The notes under the pieces were generated by a model. That model made no database searches. It worked only from the letters and a program-made list of their open reading frames with translations, and had not been told where the DNA came from. Positions 53,867 to 62,522 of a stretch of 64,000 bases of DNA are shown here, in pieces. Within the stretch, counting starts at the first letter, position 1. Each line of letters opens with the position of its first letter. The translations under genes were made by a program, and so were the position numbers. The stretch is from Planctomycetota bacterium (GTDB taxonomy: Bacteria > Planctomycetota > UBA1135 > GCA-002686595), in the NCBI GenBank assembly GCA_016795245.1, contig JAEUIA010000112.1, positions 1 to 64,000 on the forward strand, written 5' to 3'.

Positions 53867-54193
53867 TTGACCTCGCGGCTCGCGCCGCGCGGTACTCCGC
53901 GCATGCGAGTCGCGAGGCGGCGCTGCGGAGCACGCCTGCGAATGCCGTTGCTCTTCAAATTGCTTCGCGCCCTCCGTCTGCCGCGCGCAACGTGAGAAAC
54001 CAAGGATCTCTCCACGCTCCAAGTCGACAGGTGAGAATCCGATTCAGCAGACATCCACGCGACCGATCCGCCCGCGCAGCAGATGAAGAGCGCGAGGCAA
54101 GCCGAAGAGCAACGGCATTCGCAGGCGTGCTCCGCAGCGCCGCCTCGCGACTCGCTTGCGCGGAGTACCGCGCGGCGCGAGCCGCGAGGTCAA
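53867..54193 (+). repeat. 327-nt palindromic repeat element, copy B
   Basis: The arms 53867-53957 and 54103-54193 are reverse complements over 91 bases with two mismatches; the centre 53958-54102 is again 145 bases. By hand alignment the centre matches the reverse complement of copy A's centre at about 130 of 145 bases without gaps. Including the 23-base linkers and the innermost 34-bp units, the arms extend to 148 bases each (53810-53957 and 54103-54250) with about five mismatches. Like copy A it lies between convergent genes. Confidence 0.92.
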
Positions 54194-54216
54194 CAAAAGG
54201 CGGCGGGGTGGGACGA

Positions 54217-54318
54217 ATGGGTGGGGTTCGGTGTCGGACTGGAAGCGTTGCGTGGCGGGGTGCGGTGTCGGACTGGGAGCGCTGTGGGGCGGGCCTGGTC
54301 TCGGCCTGGAAGTCTTTT
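54217..54318 (-). repeat. Inverted 34-bp units right of element B
   Basis: Units at 54217-54250, 54251-54284 and a degenerate one at 54285-54318 keep the 34-base period. The first is the exact reverse complement of the unit at 53810; the second carries GGTGTCGGACTGGGAGCGCT. The rest of the gap to 54414 holds no gene. Confidence 0.8.
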
Positions 54319-54414
54319 GTCCCTCGCTTCCTTGACCGTGCGGAAGCGTGCAGGAACGGTTGCAAGCGTGGGATCTGCGCGTGACGCCGGCGGGGTTCGC
54401 CCACCCGCCCGGAC

Positions 54415-55401
54415 CTACTGCGCCAACCGCTTCTCGATCGCGCGCAGCTCAACGATCTGCCGCGGCGACAGGACCGCATCGGGCTTTCCGCCCGGCGCGG
54501 CCAGCAACGCGTTCACGCGCAATTGCTGCGCGCGCGTCAGCTTCACCTGGTCGATCGCACGCGCCGCGTGCAGGCGGCGCAGGTCATCCGTGTCGGCCGC
54601 GGTGCGCACCATGCCGGCCAGGTAATGGGCGCGATCACCGATCACGGCGCGCGCTTCGTCCACTCGTTCGCGGCTCGGGAGCCAGACCTGGCTCGCGCAG
54701 GAGAGCGCCTCGGCACGGCGCAGCAAGGCCGGCAAAGAGATGACCGTGGGCACGAAGCGCACGTCGACGACTTCGGCGCCGTCGATGAATCCTGGACGCG
54801 CATCCACGACGCCGTCGATCCCGCCCAGCGCGACCTGACCTTCCCAGAAGCAGTGCATGGAGAACACGGCGCGTTCGTGTGTGCTCGTGTCCAACTCCTG
54901 CCCCGCGAGACGCAGCCACGTCGGCACCGCGGCACGCGCCTTCTCCAGTGCCGCGATCATGCGCGCCGCGACCGCGCCGCTGCTCCACACGCCCTCCTCG
55001 CGCGCGATCAAGTCGTGACCGTCGGCATCGAGGTAGCGCACGACCGGATTGTTCCAGGACGGCTCCTTGAAGCGTTCCAGTTGCACCTTGTCGGCGCCGC
55101 CTTTGTTGTTGTGCACGACGACGGGCACGAAGAGGGTCTCGATCGCTTCGACGAGCAGCGGATTCGACAGCGGGCCCGCGCCGAAGGCCTGGCAGGTGCC
55201 GCACCCGGGGATCTCCTGGAACAGCAGGAAGACCGGCTTCTTCTGTTCGCGCGCGAGGGTCAGCGCACGGTCGACGTCGCGGCCGAATTGCACGCGCCCC
55301 AACTCAGCGGCTTGTGCGTCGTCGCGCGCGGAGGACTGAGCGGACGCGACGATCAGAGTTGGAGCGAGCAGACAGAGTGCGAAGGGTAGGATGGCGTTCA
55401 T
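54415..55401 (-). CDS. Exported thioredoxin-like protein (VPGUxxT type, Cys form) with MsrA-like segment
   Basis: A 328-residue exported protein with a signal peptide (LPFALCLLAPTLIVASAQ). The thioredoxin-like part follows: REQKKPVFLLFQEIPGCGTC with Cys 67 and 70. This matches the VPGUxxT seleno-/thioredoxin-like family, in which the first Cys position is often selenocysteine; here it is Cys. After ~100 residues comes FSMHCFWEGQVALGGIDGVV (Cys 184), strongly reminiscent of the catalytic GCFWG region of methionine sulfoxide reductase A, then a helical tail. A periplasmic thiol or methionine-repair role is inferred. ATG 55401 is chosen for the signal peptide. Confidence 0.78.
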   Translation of the reverse strand: MNAILPFALCLLAPTLIVASAQSSARDDAQAAELGRVQFGRDVDRALTLAREQKKPVFLLFQEIPGCGTCQAFGAGPLSNPLLVEAIETLFVPVVVHNNKGGADKVQLERFKEPSWNNPVVRYLDADGHDLIAREEGVWSSGAVAARMIAALEKARAAVPTWLRLAGQELDTSTHERAVFSMHCFWEGQVALGGIDGVVDARPGFIDGAEVVDVRFVPTVISLPALLRRAEALSCASQVWLPSRERVDEARAVIGDRAHYLAGMVRTAADTDDLRRLHAARAIDQVKLTRAQQLRVNALLAAPGGKPDAVLSPRQIVELRAIEKRLAQ

Positions 55402-55467
55402 GAGCGGATCTCCGATGCCGTAGGTCGCAGGCCGTACGTGCACACCAGCGCAGTGTGACGCAGCGGC

Positions 55468-57138
55468 TCACTTCCAGCCCACGACGTCGAATACAGTACG
55501 CCCGCTGCCGTCCCGCGCGATGTACCGCAGCACGATTTCCGTGCGCTTGTCGCCGTCCACATCGCCGGGTGCGAGGCTGTCGAGTTGCCACGCGGCCGGA
55601 TCGCGCAGGCTATAGCGCGCATCGGGCGCGCGTCCGCCGGTGATCAGGCTGACGCGTTGCTCGCCGAAAGAGGAGAGCCAACCGATCAATCGGTCCAGAT
55701 CCCAGGACTTGTTGTCGTCCTCGAACAGCACGCGCCGCAGCGTGTCGTCCGTGGATTCTTCGAGGCGTGCGGTGGTGCCCCGCGTGCCGCGCCAGACGTC
55801 GATGGTCTTCGAGTCCTCCGCAACGAGCGCCACGTCCGTCGATCCGTCGCCGTCGAAATCACCTTCGGCCGGTGAACGGAATTTCCGTCCGACGTCTTCG
55901 AAGCGCGTGAGCAGTTTGTCGGGGTCCTTCACCATCGAGAGGATCGACGGCGCCGTGAATTTGATCGCGCTCTTCCACTTGGGCGTGGTGTCGAACTTGC
56001 GATCCCCCGTGTTGCGGTACCCGACGGCGTTCATCTCGATCTCCCAGCTCGAAACGAGTCCGCGCAGGATCGTTCCCAGGCTGGGCACCTGCACCTTGAC
56101 GAGCAGGAGATCGGGCCGATCGTCCGCATCGAGCTTCAGCACCATCACGGCGGTCACGTCGTCCGCGGCCTTCAGCACGTTCGAGGGCTCGGTGAATTGC
56201 GGGCCCTGCCTGGTGCCGTGAAACACCCAGACCTTGCGTCCTTGCGCGATCACCGCATCGGGAATGCCGTCGCCGTCCAGATCGCGGCTCTCGTACACAG
56301 CCTTGTTCGAGCCGGCCAGCGTGCGCCCAAGTTGGATCTCGCCCCGTGCGGTGGTGTCCTTGAAAATCGAGAGATCGACCGACACGTCCGGAGCTTCCGG
56401 GATCGCGCCGTCAGCGCGCACCAGGTGAAACGCGCGCTTCTCCCCGTCCTCGACCAGCAGATCGTCACGTCCGTCGCCATTCACGTCGGCGAGACGCAAG
56501 CTCGGGATCATGAGCGAACTCTCGAGATCATCGGACAGATTGTCGGCGTCCGTGGACTCGCTCGACGAGACGCGCACCTGGACGGTCGCGACCTTGGAGA
56601 AGCTGATCTGTCCGCTCGCGCCGGTGGCCACGGTCTGGATCCAGACCTCGAGCGTGTTGCCGTTCGGCACGACGACGTCCGTGCGCCCGTCGCCGTTCAC
56701 GTCGAGCGCGAGCGGCGCGAGAGTCGGACGCCCCGTGCGCACGCGCATCCTGGCGCGCGAGGCCAACATCGAGGGCGCACCGGACAAGGTGCCCGTTTCG
56801 TCCGGCTCGATGCGTTCGACACCGCGCGGCGAAGCCACGAACAAGCCTGTGCGACCGCCTTGCGCCAGCGGTCCGAGCGCGAGCGCGCAGCGTCCGGGGT
56901 CCGCGAGGCGGCCGGCTTGCGCGCGGATCATCGCGCCCGACTTGCCGGCGAACGAGAAGGTCTCCAATTCGCCCTGCACGCCGACCGTGAACAGATCGAC
57001 CCCGGGGCGTGCGTCGAGTTCGACCAGGCGCCAGTCGCTGAGTCGCACGAGTTCGGGCGTGGACCCGCGCAACGCCAGACTCGGCTCGCCGGCCTGGGCG
57101 CCGAGGACGAGTGCTGCGATCAGCGGAAGCTGGCACAT
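55468..57138 (-). CDS. Secreted FG-GAP/VCBS-repeat protein 2
   Basis: A 556-residue exported protein with a short signal (MCQLPLIAALVLGAQAG). Calcium-loop repeats of the FG-GAP type are visible: DVNGDGRTDVVVP, DVNGDGRDDLLVE, DLDGDGIPDAVIA, DFDGDGSTDVALV and DVDGDKRTEIVL, consistent with an incomplete or irregular beta propeller. The start ATG 57138 overlaps the end of the preceding homologous gene by 19 bases. It is the last member of the overlapping chain that starts with the isomerase-like gene. Function unknown; surface binding is likely. Confidence 0.85.
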   Translation of the reverse strand: MCQLPLIAALVLGAQAGEPSLALRGSTPELVRLSDWRLVELDARPGVDLFTVGVQGELETFSFAGKSGAMIRAQAGRLADPGRCALALGPLAQGGRTGLFVASPRGVERIEPDETGTLSGAPSMLASRARMRVRTGRPTLAPLALDVNGDGRTDVVVPNGNTLEVWIQTVATGASGQISFSKVATVQVRVSSSESTDADNLSDDLESSLMIPSLRLADVNGDGRDDLLVEDGEKRAFHLVRADGAIPEAPDVSVDLSIFKDTTARGEIQLGRTLAGSNKAVYESRDLDGDGIPDAVIAQGRKVWVFHGTRQGPQFTEPSNVLKAADDVTAVMVLKLDADDRPDLLLVKVQVPSLGTILRGLVSSWEIEMNAVGYRNTGDRKFDTTPKWKSAIKFTAPSILSMVKDPDKLLTRFEDVGRKFRSPAEGDFDGDGSTDVALVAEDSKTIDVWRGTRGTTARLEESTDDTLRRVLFEDDNKSWDLDRLIGWLSSFGEQRVSLITGGRAPDARYSLRDPAAWQLDSLAPGDVDGDKRTEIVLRYIARDGSGRTVFDVVGWK

Positions 57139-58694
57139 CGCACGGCCTCCTTTTCCAGCGCGAAGATGTCCCAGGAGCCCGGCCCCAAGTGTTTCGGCAG
57201 CATGAGTCGCGCGTCGTTGTCGAGCGGCATCTCGTAGATCGGTTTGTCGATGACGCTGAGACCGTCCTTGGTCCGGCGCACGAGATGCACGCGCAGCGCG
57301 TTGCGGTCCGCGCGCTGGAACAACTCCGCCACTCCGTCGCCGGTCACGTCGCCCAAGAAGCGCGCCGTCAGATCCAGATCGCCGGCCTGGATCGAGATCT
57401 TGTGCACCAGGTCAGGCCGCTTCGAAAAACCCGTCCCTGTGTTCTTGAACACGTACAGCTCGGCGTCGATGCGTTCGGACGCCGCCGCGCGCAGGCCGTC
57501 GATCAGATCCGGACGAACCGCACCCATCACGAGGTCGGTGCGCCCGTCGCCGTCGACGTCGTCCAGACCCAGCGGCCGCGCGAAACCGTCCAACACGAGC
57601 AATTGGGTCGGGATGCCGTCGCGGCCGAAGAGCGGACTCTCGCCCGCCTTGACCTTGCCCGCGAGAAACACGAGCACTTGAGTGCGCACGTCCTTCGAGC
57701 GCTTGTCGCCGGCCGACATCACGACGTCCACCCGACGATCATCGTCCAGATCGAGCGCGTCTGCGAGGTACGAGACGTCGAGTTCGCGCGCGCGGTCCAT
57801 CGTGACCGGACTCTTCAAGCGCAGCGCACTCGCCGCGAAGGTACCGGCGGGCTTTTGGACGAACACTTCCAGGGCGTCATTCGTGAGAAAGAGCGCGTCG
57901 CGCAGTCCGTCGCCGTCGAAGTCCACGAATTGCGCGCACGGCACGCTGTCTTGAATCCACAGGTACGGACCGGTTGTGCCTTCTCCGGCGTCGACCTGAA
58001 AGCCGCCGCCCGTGACCGAGAAATTCGTGCGCCGGGGCGCGCCGGATTGCCGGACTTCTGCCGTGCGCTCCAGGTCCAGAGCGCGCGCGTTCGACTGGGC
58101 GTCGCCGGGTGCAAGTTCTTGGATCGCGACGAAGGCTCGCGCACCGCCCTCTCCTCGACGCTGGAACGCCAACCGGTAGCGCTGCGGCTCAGGCACGGCG
58201 AGATCATCGAGCCCGTCACCGTCGAGATCGGACACGGCGGCCTGCCAGGCGAAAGCGCGCTTGCGATCGGGCCATTGCCAGACCAGGTCGCAGTTGAAGA
58301 GCTTCTGGATGCGCTCGCCTTCGTCGGCGGCCCGCCAGCGCCAGGCGAACGCTCCACCGGAATTGAAGAGCACGATCTCGCGGCCTAGATCGCCGTGTAC
58401 ATCCGCGGCCGCGAAACAGACGACGTCCGGCGTCAATTCGAGTGACGCTTCGGGCAGCGACGCGAATGCGGCTCCTTGCGCACGACGCAAGTGCACCGAC
58501 AGCGTGCGGCCCCCGCCGTGGCTCGTCGCAACCACGAGATCGCTGACGCCGTCGCCGTCGATGTCGATCGTGAGTGCATCCTCGACACGCCTTCCGGGCG
58601 GGAACACGACCGACGACACGGCCGCCAGGCTGGTCGCTTGCTGCGCGAGCGTCGGCGTCGTCGTCGCCGCGAGCAGTACGCAGAGTTCGATCAC
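57120..58694 (-). CDS. Secreted FG-GAP/VCBS-repeat protein 1
   Basis: A 524-residue exported paralogue with signal VIELCVLLAATTTPTLAQ. Repeats include DIDGDGVSDLVVA, DLDGDGLDDLAVP, DFDGDGLRDALFL, DVDGDGRTDLVMG and DVTGDGVAELFQ. The GTG at 58694 overlaps the TGA of the PDZ lipoprotein gene by four bases (GTGA). The preceding residues of the open frame belong to that gene's shadow and lack a signal peptide. Like protein 2 it has no catalytic domain. Confidence 0.85.
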   Translation of the reverse strand: MIELCVLLAATTTPTLAQQATSLAAVSSVVFPPGRRVEDALTIDIDGDGVSDLVVATSHGGGRTLSVHLRRAQGAAFASLPEASLELTPDVVCFAAADVHGDLGREIVLFNSGGAFAWRWRAADEGERIQKLFNCDLVWQWPDRKRAFAWQAAVSDLDGDGLDDLAVPEPQRYRLAFQRRGEGGARAFVAIQELAPGDAQSNARALDLERTAEVRQSGAPRRTNFSVTGGGFQVDAGEGTTGPYLWIQDSVPCAQFVDFDGDGLRDALFLTNDALEVFVQKPAGTFAASALRLKSPVTMDRARELDVSYLADALDLDDDRRVDVVMSAGDKRSKDVRTQVLVFLAGKVKAGESPLFGRDGIPTQLLVLDGFARPLGLDDVDGDGRTDLVMGAVRPDLIDGLRAAASERIDAELYVFKNTGTGFSKRPDLVHKISIQAGDLDLTARFLGDVTGDGVAELFQRADRNALRVHLVRRTKDGLSVIDKPIYEMPLDNDARLMLPKHLGPGSWDIFALEKEAVRCASFR

Positions 58695-59668
58695 GAACCT
58701 TCCTCCGCCAGGCGATCGGCTTCCCCGCCGCCGAACTCGATGAACCAGAAGAGTCGCGTGGTCCACGCTGCCGGCGTCGTTTCGCGTTTGAACATCCCGA
58801 ACAGGATCGAGGTCTCGGAGCGGCCGCGGTCGTAGGTGTAGCTGTAGAGGAACGGGATCGAGACTTCACGCATCTCGCCGCGCCGCTTGCTCACCGCGGC
58901 GCAGACGCGCAGCGACTTGCCCCCGCGCACGACGTCGAGTTCGAGCAGCTCGCCCGCCTCCTTGGCGCGGATGGCGTCGATCAAGACCTGCGGATGCGCG
59001 ACTTCGACGCCGTCGACGCGCGCCACGAGGTCCTGGTAGCGCAAGGAGGCTGCTCGCCAAGGGCTGCTGCCTGCGAGCCCGACGATCACCGCTCCGCCGC
59101 CCGGGCCGATACCCGCGGCGCGGGCTTCGACCTCGGTCGCGGTGCGCAAGACGACGCCGACCTTGAGTTCTTCGCGGAAGCGCTCGGCGGCGGCGCGTTC
59201 GGGTGCGCGTGCGCGCTGCACGGTCACGAGTTCCAGTGTGCGCTCGACCCCGGCACGATCGACGACGAGCGTCAATGCCGCTCCGACCGGCGCCGCGAGT
59301 TCGATGGCGCGCCACTCGCTGGGCCAGCGCGGAGCGGTGGTCGCACCGGCAGTGCGCACCTCGAGGATGATGTCGTCTTCGACGACGCCCGCGAGATCGG
59401 CCGGCGAATTCTCGACGACGCGCGCGACGAGCACGCCGTCGTTGTCTTGCGTCAGCGCATCGAGCGAAGTGGCGCGATTCTTCACGTAGATCCCGGTGAA
59501 CGAACCGATCGGCAACGCGGCGCGCTGCGCTTCATCGTCGGGCTCCTCGCGCAACTCGAGCGGTTCCTCCATGTCGACGAGCGGCGGCGGCGCCATCGGC
59601 AGAGACGGCTTCAAGATCGAGCAGCCGCTCACGACGAACAGGAGCGGCACACACAACAAGCATTTCAT
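58691..59668 (-). CDS. PDZ-domain lipoprotein
   Basis: A 325-residue lipoprotein (MKCLLCVPLLFVVSGC, Cys 16). Two PDZ-like modules are seen: GVLVARVVENSPADLAGVVE with DDIILEVRTAG, and GGAVIVGLAGSSPWRAASLR with YQDLVARVDGVEV. No protease domain is attached. ATG 59668 overlaps the TGA of the ABC transporter gene by four bases (ATGA), so the gene is clearly in the operon. The C-terminal ~60 residues are Trp/Phe-rich (TTRLFWFIEFGGGE). A scaffold between the transporter and the secreted repeat proteins is possible. Confidence 0.85.
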   Translation of the reverse strand: MKCLLCVPLLFVVSGCSILKPSLPMAPPPLVDMEEPLELREEPDDEAQRAALPIGSFTGIYVKNRATSLDALTQDNDGVLVARVVENSPADLAGVVEDDIILEVRTAGATTAPRWPSEWRAIELAAPVGAALTLVVDRAGVERTLELVTVQRARAPERAAAERFREELKVGVVLRTATEVEARAAGIGPGGGAVIVGLAGSSPWRAASLRYQDLVARVDGVEVAHPQVLIDAIRAKEAGELLELDVVRGGKSLRVCAAVSKRRGEMREVSIPFLYSYTYDRGRSETSILFGMFKRETTPAAWTTRLFWFIEFGGGEADRLAEEGS

Positions 59669-61527
59669 GGGATCGCCCTCCGCTGCAGGATGCCGGCGGC
59701 CAGACAGAAACACACGACCGACCACAAGATCGGTACGTAGATCGCGGCTCCTTGGTATTCGAACGCTGCGTTGCTGACGCCTTGCGCGGTATCGACGAAG
59801 AAGCGCATGAACGAAGTGTCCGAGAGCGGCGAGGACAGATGATCGGAGGGTAACAGTCCCCCGCGGCCGAATTCGCGCATCAATGCGCGCGCGAGATCCA
59901 ACAGCACGCCGGCCCCGAGCGCGAGCCCCAAGGCTCCCGATCCGGTGCGCGCGATCGCTCCGGCGAGGAATCCGAGCGCGCTGTAGGCGAGCAACGGCAG
60001 TACAGGTGAGAACAGCGCCTGCCAGGTGACGGGCCACAGTTCAGCGGCGGGCACGAGTGTGAAGCGCTGGCCGTTCGGCAGCACCTCGGCCACATCGCCG
60101 AACTCGAACAGGGCCCCGGACAAGGCGAACGCGGAGACCGCCAGCAGCAGGTAGGCCGCGAGCGTCGTCACGGCGAGTGCGAACCACTTGCCCGCCGCGC
60201 ACTGCAGGCGCAGCAAGGGCCGCAGCAGCACGTTGCGCAGCGTGCCGCGCGCGTACTCGGCCGACAGACTCTGGCTGGAGAGCCCCAACACGAGGAACAG
60301 CAAGGCCGGCAACCCGGCCTGGAGCGCGAGCCCCAGCGCTTCGAAGGCATTGGCCCCGGTCGCACTGAAGAGCTCCGCCCCTTCGATCGAACTCTGCTCC
60401 GAGCGGCTCTGCATCCCGCGCCGCAATACGGCGATCGCCGCCAGCAGCACGGGCAAGGCGAACAAGACGATCAATCCGAACGAGCGCGCGAAGCGCCGCA
60501 GATCGAACGTGGTCATGCGCGCGATCGGACCCTTGGGCGCGATGCGGTCCACCGGTGCGGCCGAAACGGTGGACGACACGGTGCGGTGATCGCGCGTGCC
60601 GCGCGTGTCCTGCGCCGTGCGCGAGTACTTGAGGTAGATCTCTTCCAGGCTGACGGCACGCGCGGCGAACGAAACGACGTCGACGCCGGCCTCGACGAAG
60701 GCGCGCGTGACCGCTGAACTCGCGTGAGTCCCCAGATCCAGCCACAGCTCGCGCTCGCTCGCCGTCGTGCCGGTCACCTCGGTGAGCTGCAATCGGCGCG
60801 CGACCGTGCGCGCCTTCTCCAGCGCCTCGGTCTCGAGCCTCCAGCGCGATCCGTTCGTATCCAGCAATCGCACCGTCTCGTCCTGCACCAGCAAGCGGCC
60901 GGCGCGCAAGATGCCGACCCGATTGCAGATCGAGCCCAGTTCGTGCAATTGGTGGCTCGAGATCAGGAAGGTGAGCCCTTCTTCGCGCCGCAAGCGCTGG
61001 ATCAACTCGCGCATCTCGGCGATGCCCTCGGGATCGAGTCCGTTCGTCGGCTCGTCGAGCAACACGTAGCGCGGAGTACCGAGCAGAGCGGCAGCGATGC
61101 CCAGGCGCTGGCGCATGCCGTGGCTGTAGTTCTGCACGGCTTTCTGCCCGGCGTGTGCCAGCCCCACGCGCTCGATCCAGCGCGTGGCTTCGCGCAACGC
61201 CTGTGAGCGATCCAGGCCTTGCAGGCGCCCGAGTTCGGTCAGGTTGCGATGGCCGTTCCACCCGCCCTGGAATCCGGGCGTTTCGATCAACGCCCCGAGG
61301 CGCGCGCGCGCTTCGCGCGGGAAATGCGTGGCGTCGAATCCGTCGATGATGACGACGCCTTGATCGGCGCGTTGCAGCCCGAGGGCGACGCGCATCGCCG
61401 TGGTCTTGCCCGATCCGTTGTGACCGATGAAGCCGTAGCAGTCGCCGTTCTCGACGCGCAACGAGAGGTCGTCGAGCGCCGTCTGCGATCCGAAGCGCTT
61501 GGTGATGCCGACGAGTTCGAGGGCCAT
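59665..61527 (-). CDS. ABC transporter: ATPase and ABC-2 permease in one chain
   Basis: A 620-residue fusion. Residues 1-310 are an ABC-2-type ATPase: Walker A GHNGSGKTT (~35-43), signature YSHGMRQRLG, Walker B YVLLDEPTNGLDP and H-loop ISSHQLHELGS. From ~340 a permease follows with about six helices (FGLIVLFALPVLLAAIAVL, LPALLFLVLGLSSQSLSAEYARGTLRN, WSVVCFCLAAGIL); the EYARGTLRN segment is the ABC-2 hallmark. The two parts are usually separate genes. The substrate is unknown; neighbours suggest export or envelope-related function. It starts six bases after the isomerase-like gene stop. Confidence 0.92.
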   Translation of the reverse strand: MALELVGITKRFGSQTALDDLSLRVENGDCYGFIGHNGSGKTTAMRVALGLQRADQGVVIIDGFDATHFPREARARLGALIETPGFQGGWNGHRNLTELGRLQGLDRSQALREATRWIERVGLAHAGQKAVQNYSHGMRQRLGIAAALLGTPRYVLLDEPTNGLDPEGIAEMRELIQRLRREEGLTFLISSHQLHELGSICNRVGILRAGRLLVQDETVRLLDTNGSRWRLETEALEKARTVARRLQLTEVTGTTASERELWLDLGTHASSAVTRAFVEAGVDVVSFAARAVSLEEIYLKYSRTAQDTRGTRDHRTVSSTVSAAPVDRIAPKGPIARMTTFDLRRFARSFGLIVLFALPVLLAAIAVLRRGMQSRSEQSSIEGAELFSATGANAFEALGLALQAGLPALLFLVLGLSSQSLSAEYARGTLRNVLLRPLLRLQCAAGKWFALAVTTLAAYLLLAVSAFALSGALFEFGDVAEVLPNGQRFTLVPAAELWPVTWQALFSPVLPLLAYSALGFLAGAIARTGSGALGLALGAGVLLDLARALMREFGRGGLLPSDHLSSPLSDTSFMRFFVDTAQGVSNAAFEYQGAAIYVPILWSVVCFCLAAGILQRRAIP

Positions 61528-61533
61528 GCGCGC

Positions 61534-62433
61534 TCAGTCGCCGAGAACGCGATTCATGCGCAGCTTGACGTCCGCGAGGTGTGCGCGGTCGCCCGGCGCG
61601 ACTTCAGCCGTCGCCCAACCGTCGTAACCGATCTCGGCGAGCGCCTTCAGTACCTCGGGCCAGTCCTCGTCGCCCTCGCCGATCGGGACCCAGCCTTTCT
61701 CCTTGCTGAAGCCCTTGAAATCGAACTTCAAGAGCCGCGGACCCAAGGCGCGGATCCAATCCGCGCTGCTGACGCCGTACTTGAGCATGTTCGAGCAATC
61801 GAAATAGGCGCCGATATTGGGGTGCTTGAACTCGTCGATGTACTTCACGAGTTGCTCGGGCGTCGTGATGAAGTCGTTCCACACGACTTCGATCGCGATC
61901 TTGACGCCCTTCTCCTTGGCGTACGGCAGGACACGTGCGATCTCGTCCTGACTGCGGCTCCAGGCCTGCTCGAAGTTCTCGCGCTCGGGATCGCGCACGG
62001 CGCCAGGGACGAGGAGCACCGTCGTTGCGCCGTAGGCATGCGCGTCGTCGATCGCGCCGCGCAGGATGCGACCGGCTTCTTCGCGCACGGCCGTGTTCGG
62101 ATCGGAGAAGCGCTTGACCCAGTGCACGGAATTGACCACGCCGTGGATCGTGAGGCCGGTCTGTTTGGCGGCGGCGAGCACCTCCGCGCGCGCGAGCGTG
62201 CTCGGGCTGTTGATCTCGACGCCCGCGAACCCGAGCTTCTTCGCCAGCGCGAACTTCTCGAGGACGGTCTCGCCGTCACCGATCATGTCGTACTTCAGCG
62301 CGTGGCGCAGCACGGCGCGCTTGGGGGTAGCGACGGGTGCTTCGGGCTTGTCCTCGTGCGAGGATGTGGGAACGGTGAACGCCAGGGCCAGAACGGCCAG
62401 AGCGAGAGGCAATGCGTAGAGGGGCTGGAACAT
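61534..62433 (-). CDS. Exported sugar phosphate isomerase/epimerase-like TIM-barrel protein
   Basis: A 299-residue xylose-isomerase-like (AP endonuclease 2 family) protein with a signal peptide (LYALPLALAVLALAFTVPT). Barrel features: KKLGFAGVEINSP, HGVVNSVHWVKRFSD, GATTVLLVPGAV, VKIAIEVVWNDFITTPEQL, IGAYFDCSNMLKYG and KFDFKGFS. The Glu, Asp and His that bind divalent metal in the family appear at plausible positions. Exported members are common in Planctomycetes and are thought to act on sugars in the periplasm. It is the first gene of the overlapping operon. Confidence 0.85.
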   Translation of the reverse strand: MFQPLYALPLALAVLALAFTVPTSSHEDKPEAPVATPKRAVLRHALKYDMIGDGETVLEKFALAKKLGFAGVEINSPSTLARAEVLAAAKQTGLTIHGVVNSVHWVKRFSDPNTAVREEAGRILRGAIDDAHAYGATTVLLVPGAVRDPERENFEQAWSRSQDEIARVLPYAKEKGVKIAIEVVWNDFITTPEQLVKYIDEFKHPNIGAYFDCSNMLKYGVSSADWIRALGPRLLKFDFKGFSKEKGWVPIGEGDEDWPEVLKALAEIGYDGWATAEVAPGDRAHLADVKLRMNRVLGD

Positions 62434-62522
62434 GGTCCCCCTCTATACCAAGTCGCGGGCCCAAGTTCAGACGGCGACGCGGATCGCGTGCCCGCCCGTG
62501 GCGCATCTTTACCGGACTATCG

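Noticed and set aside
53867-54193. Open frames crossing the palindromic elements as a real protein (SREAALRSTPANAVAL...)
   Set aside because: The frame is open on both strands because the arms are palindromic and GC-rich. Differences between copies A and B change amino acids freely, so nothing indicates protein-level constraint.
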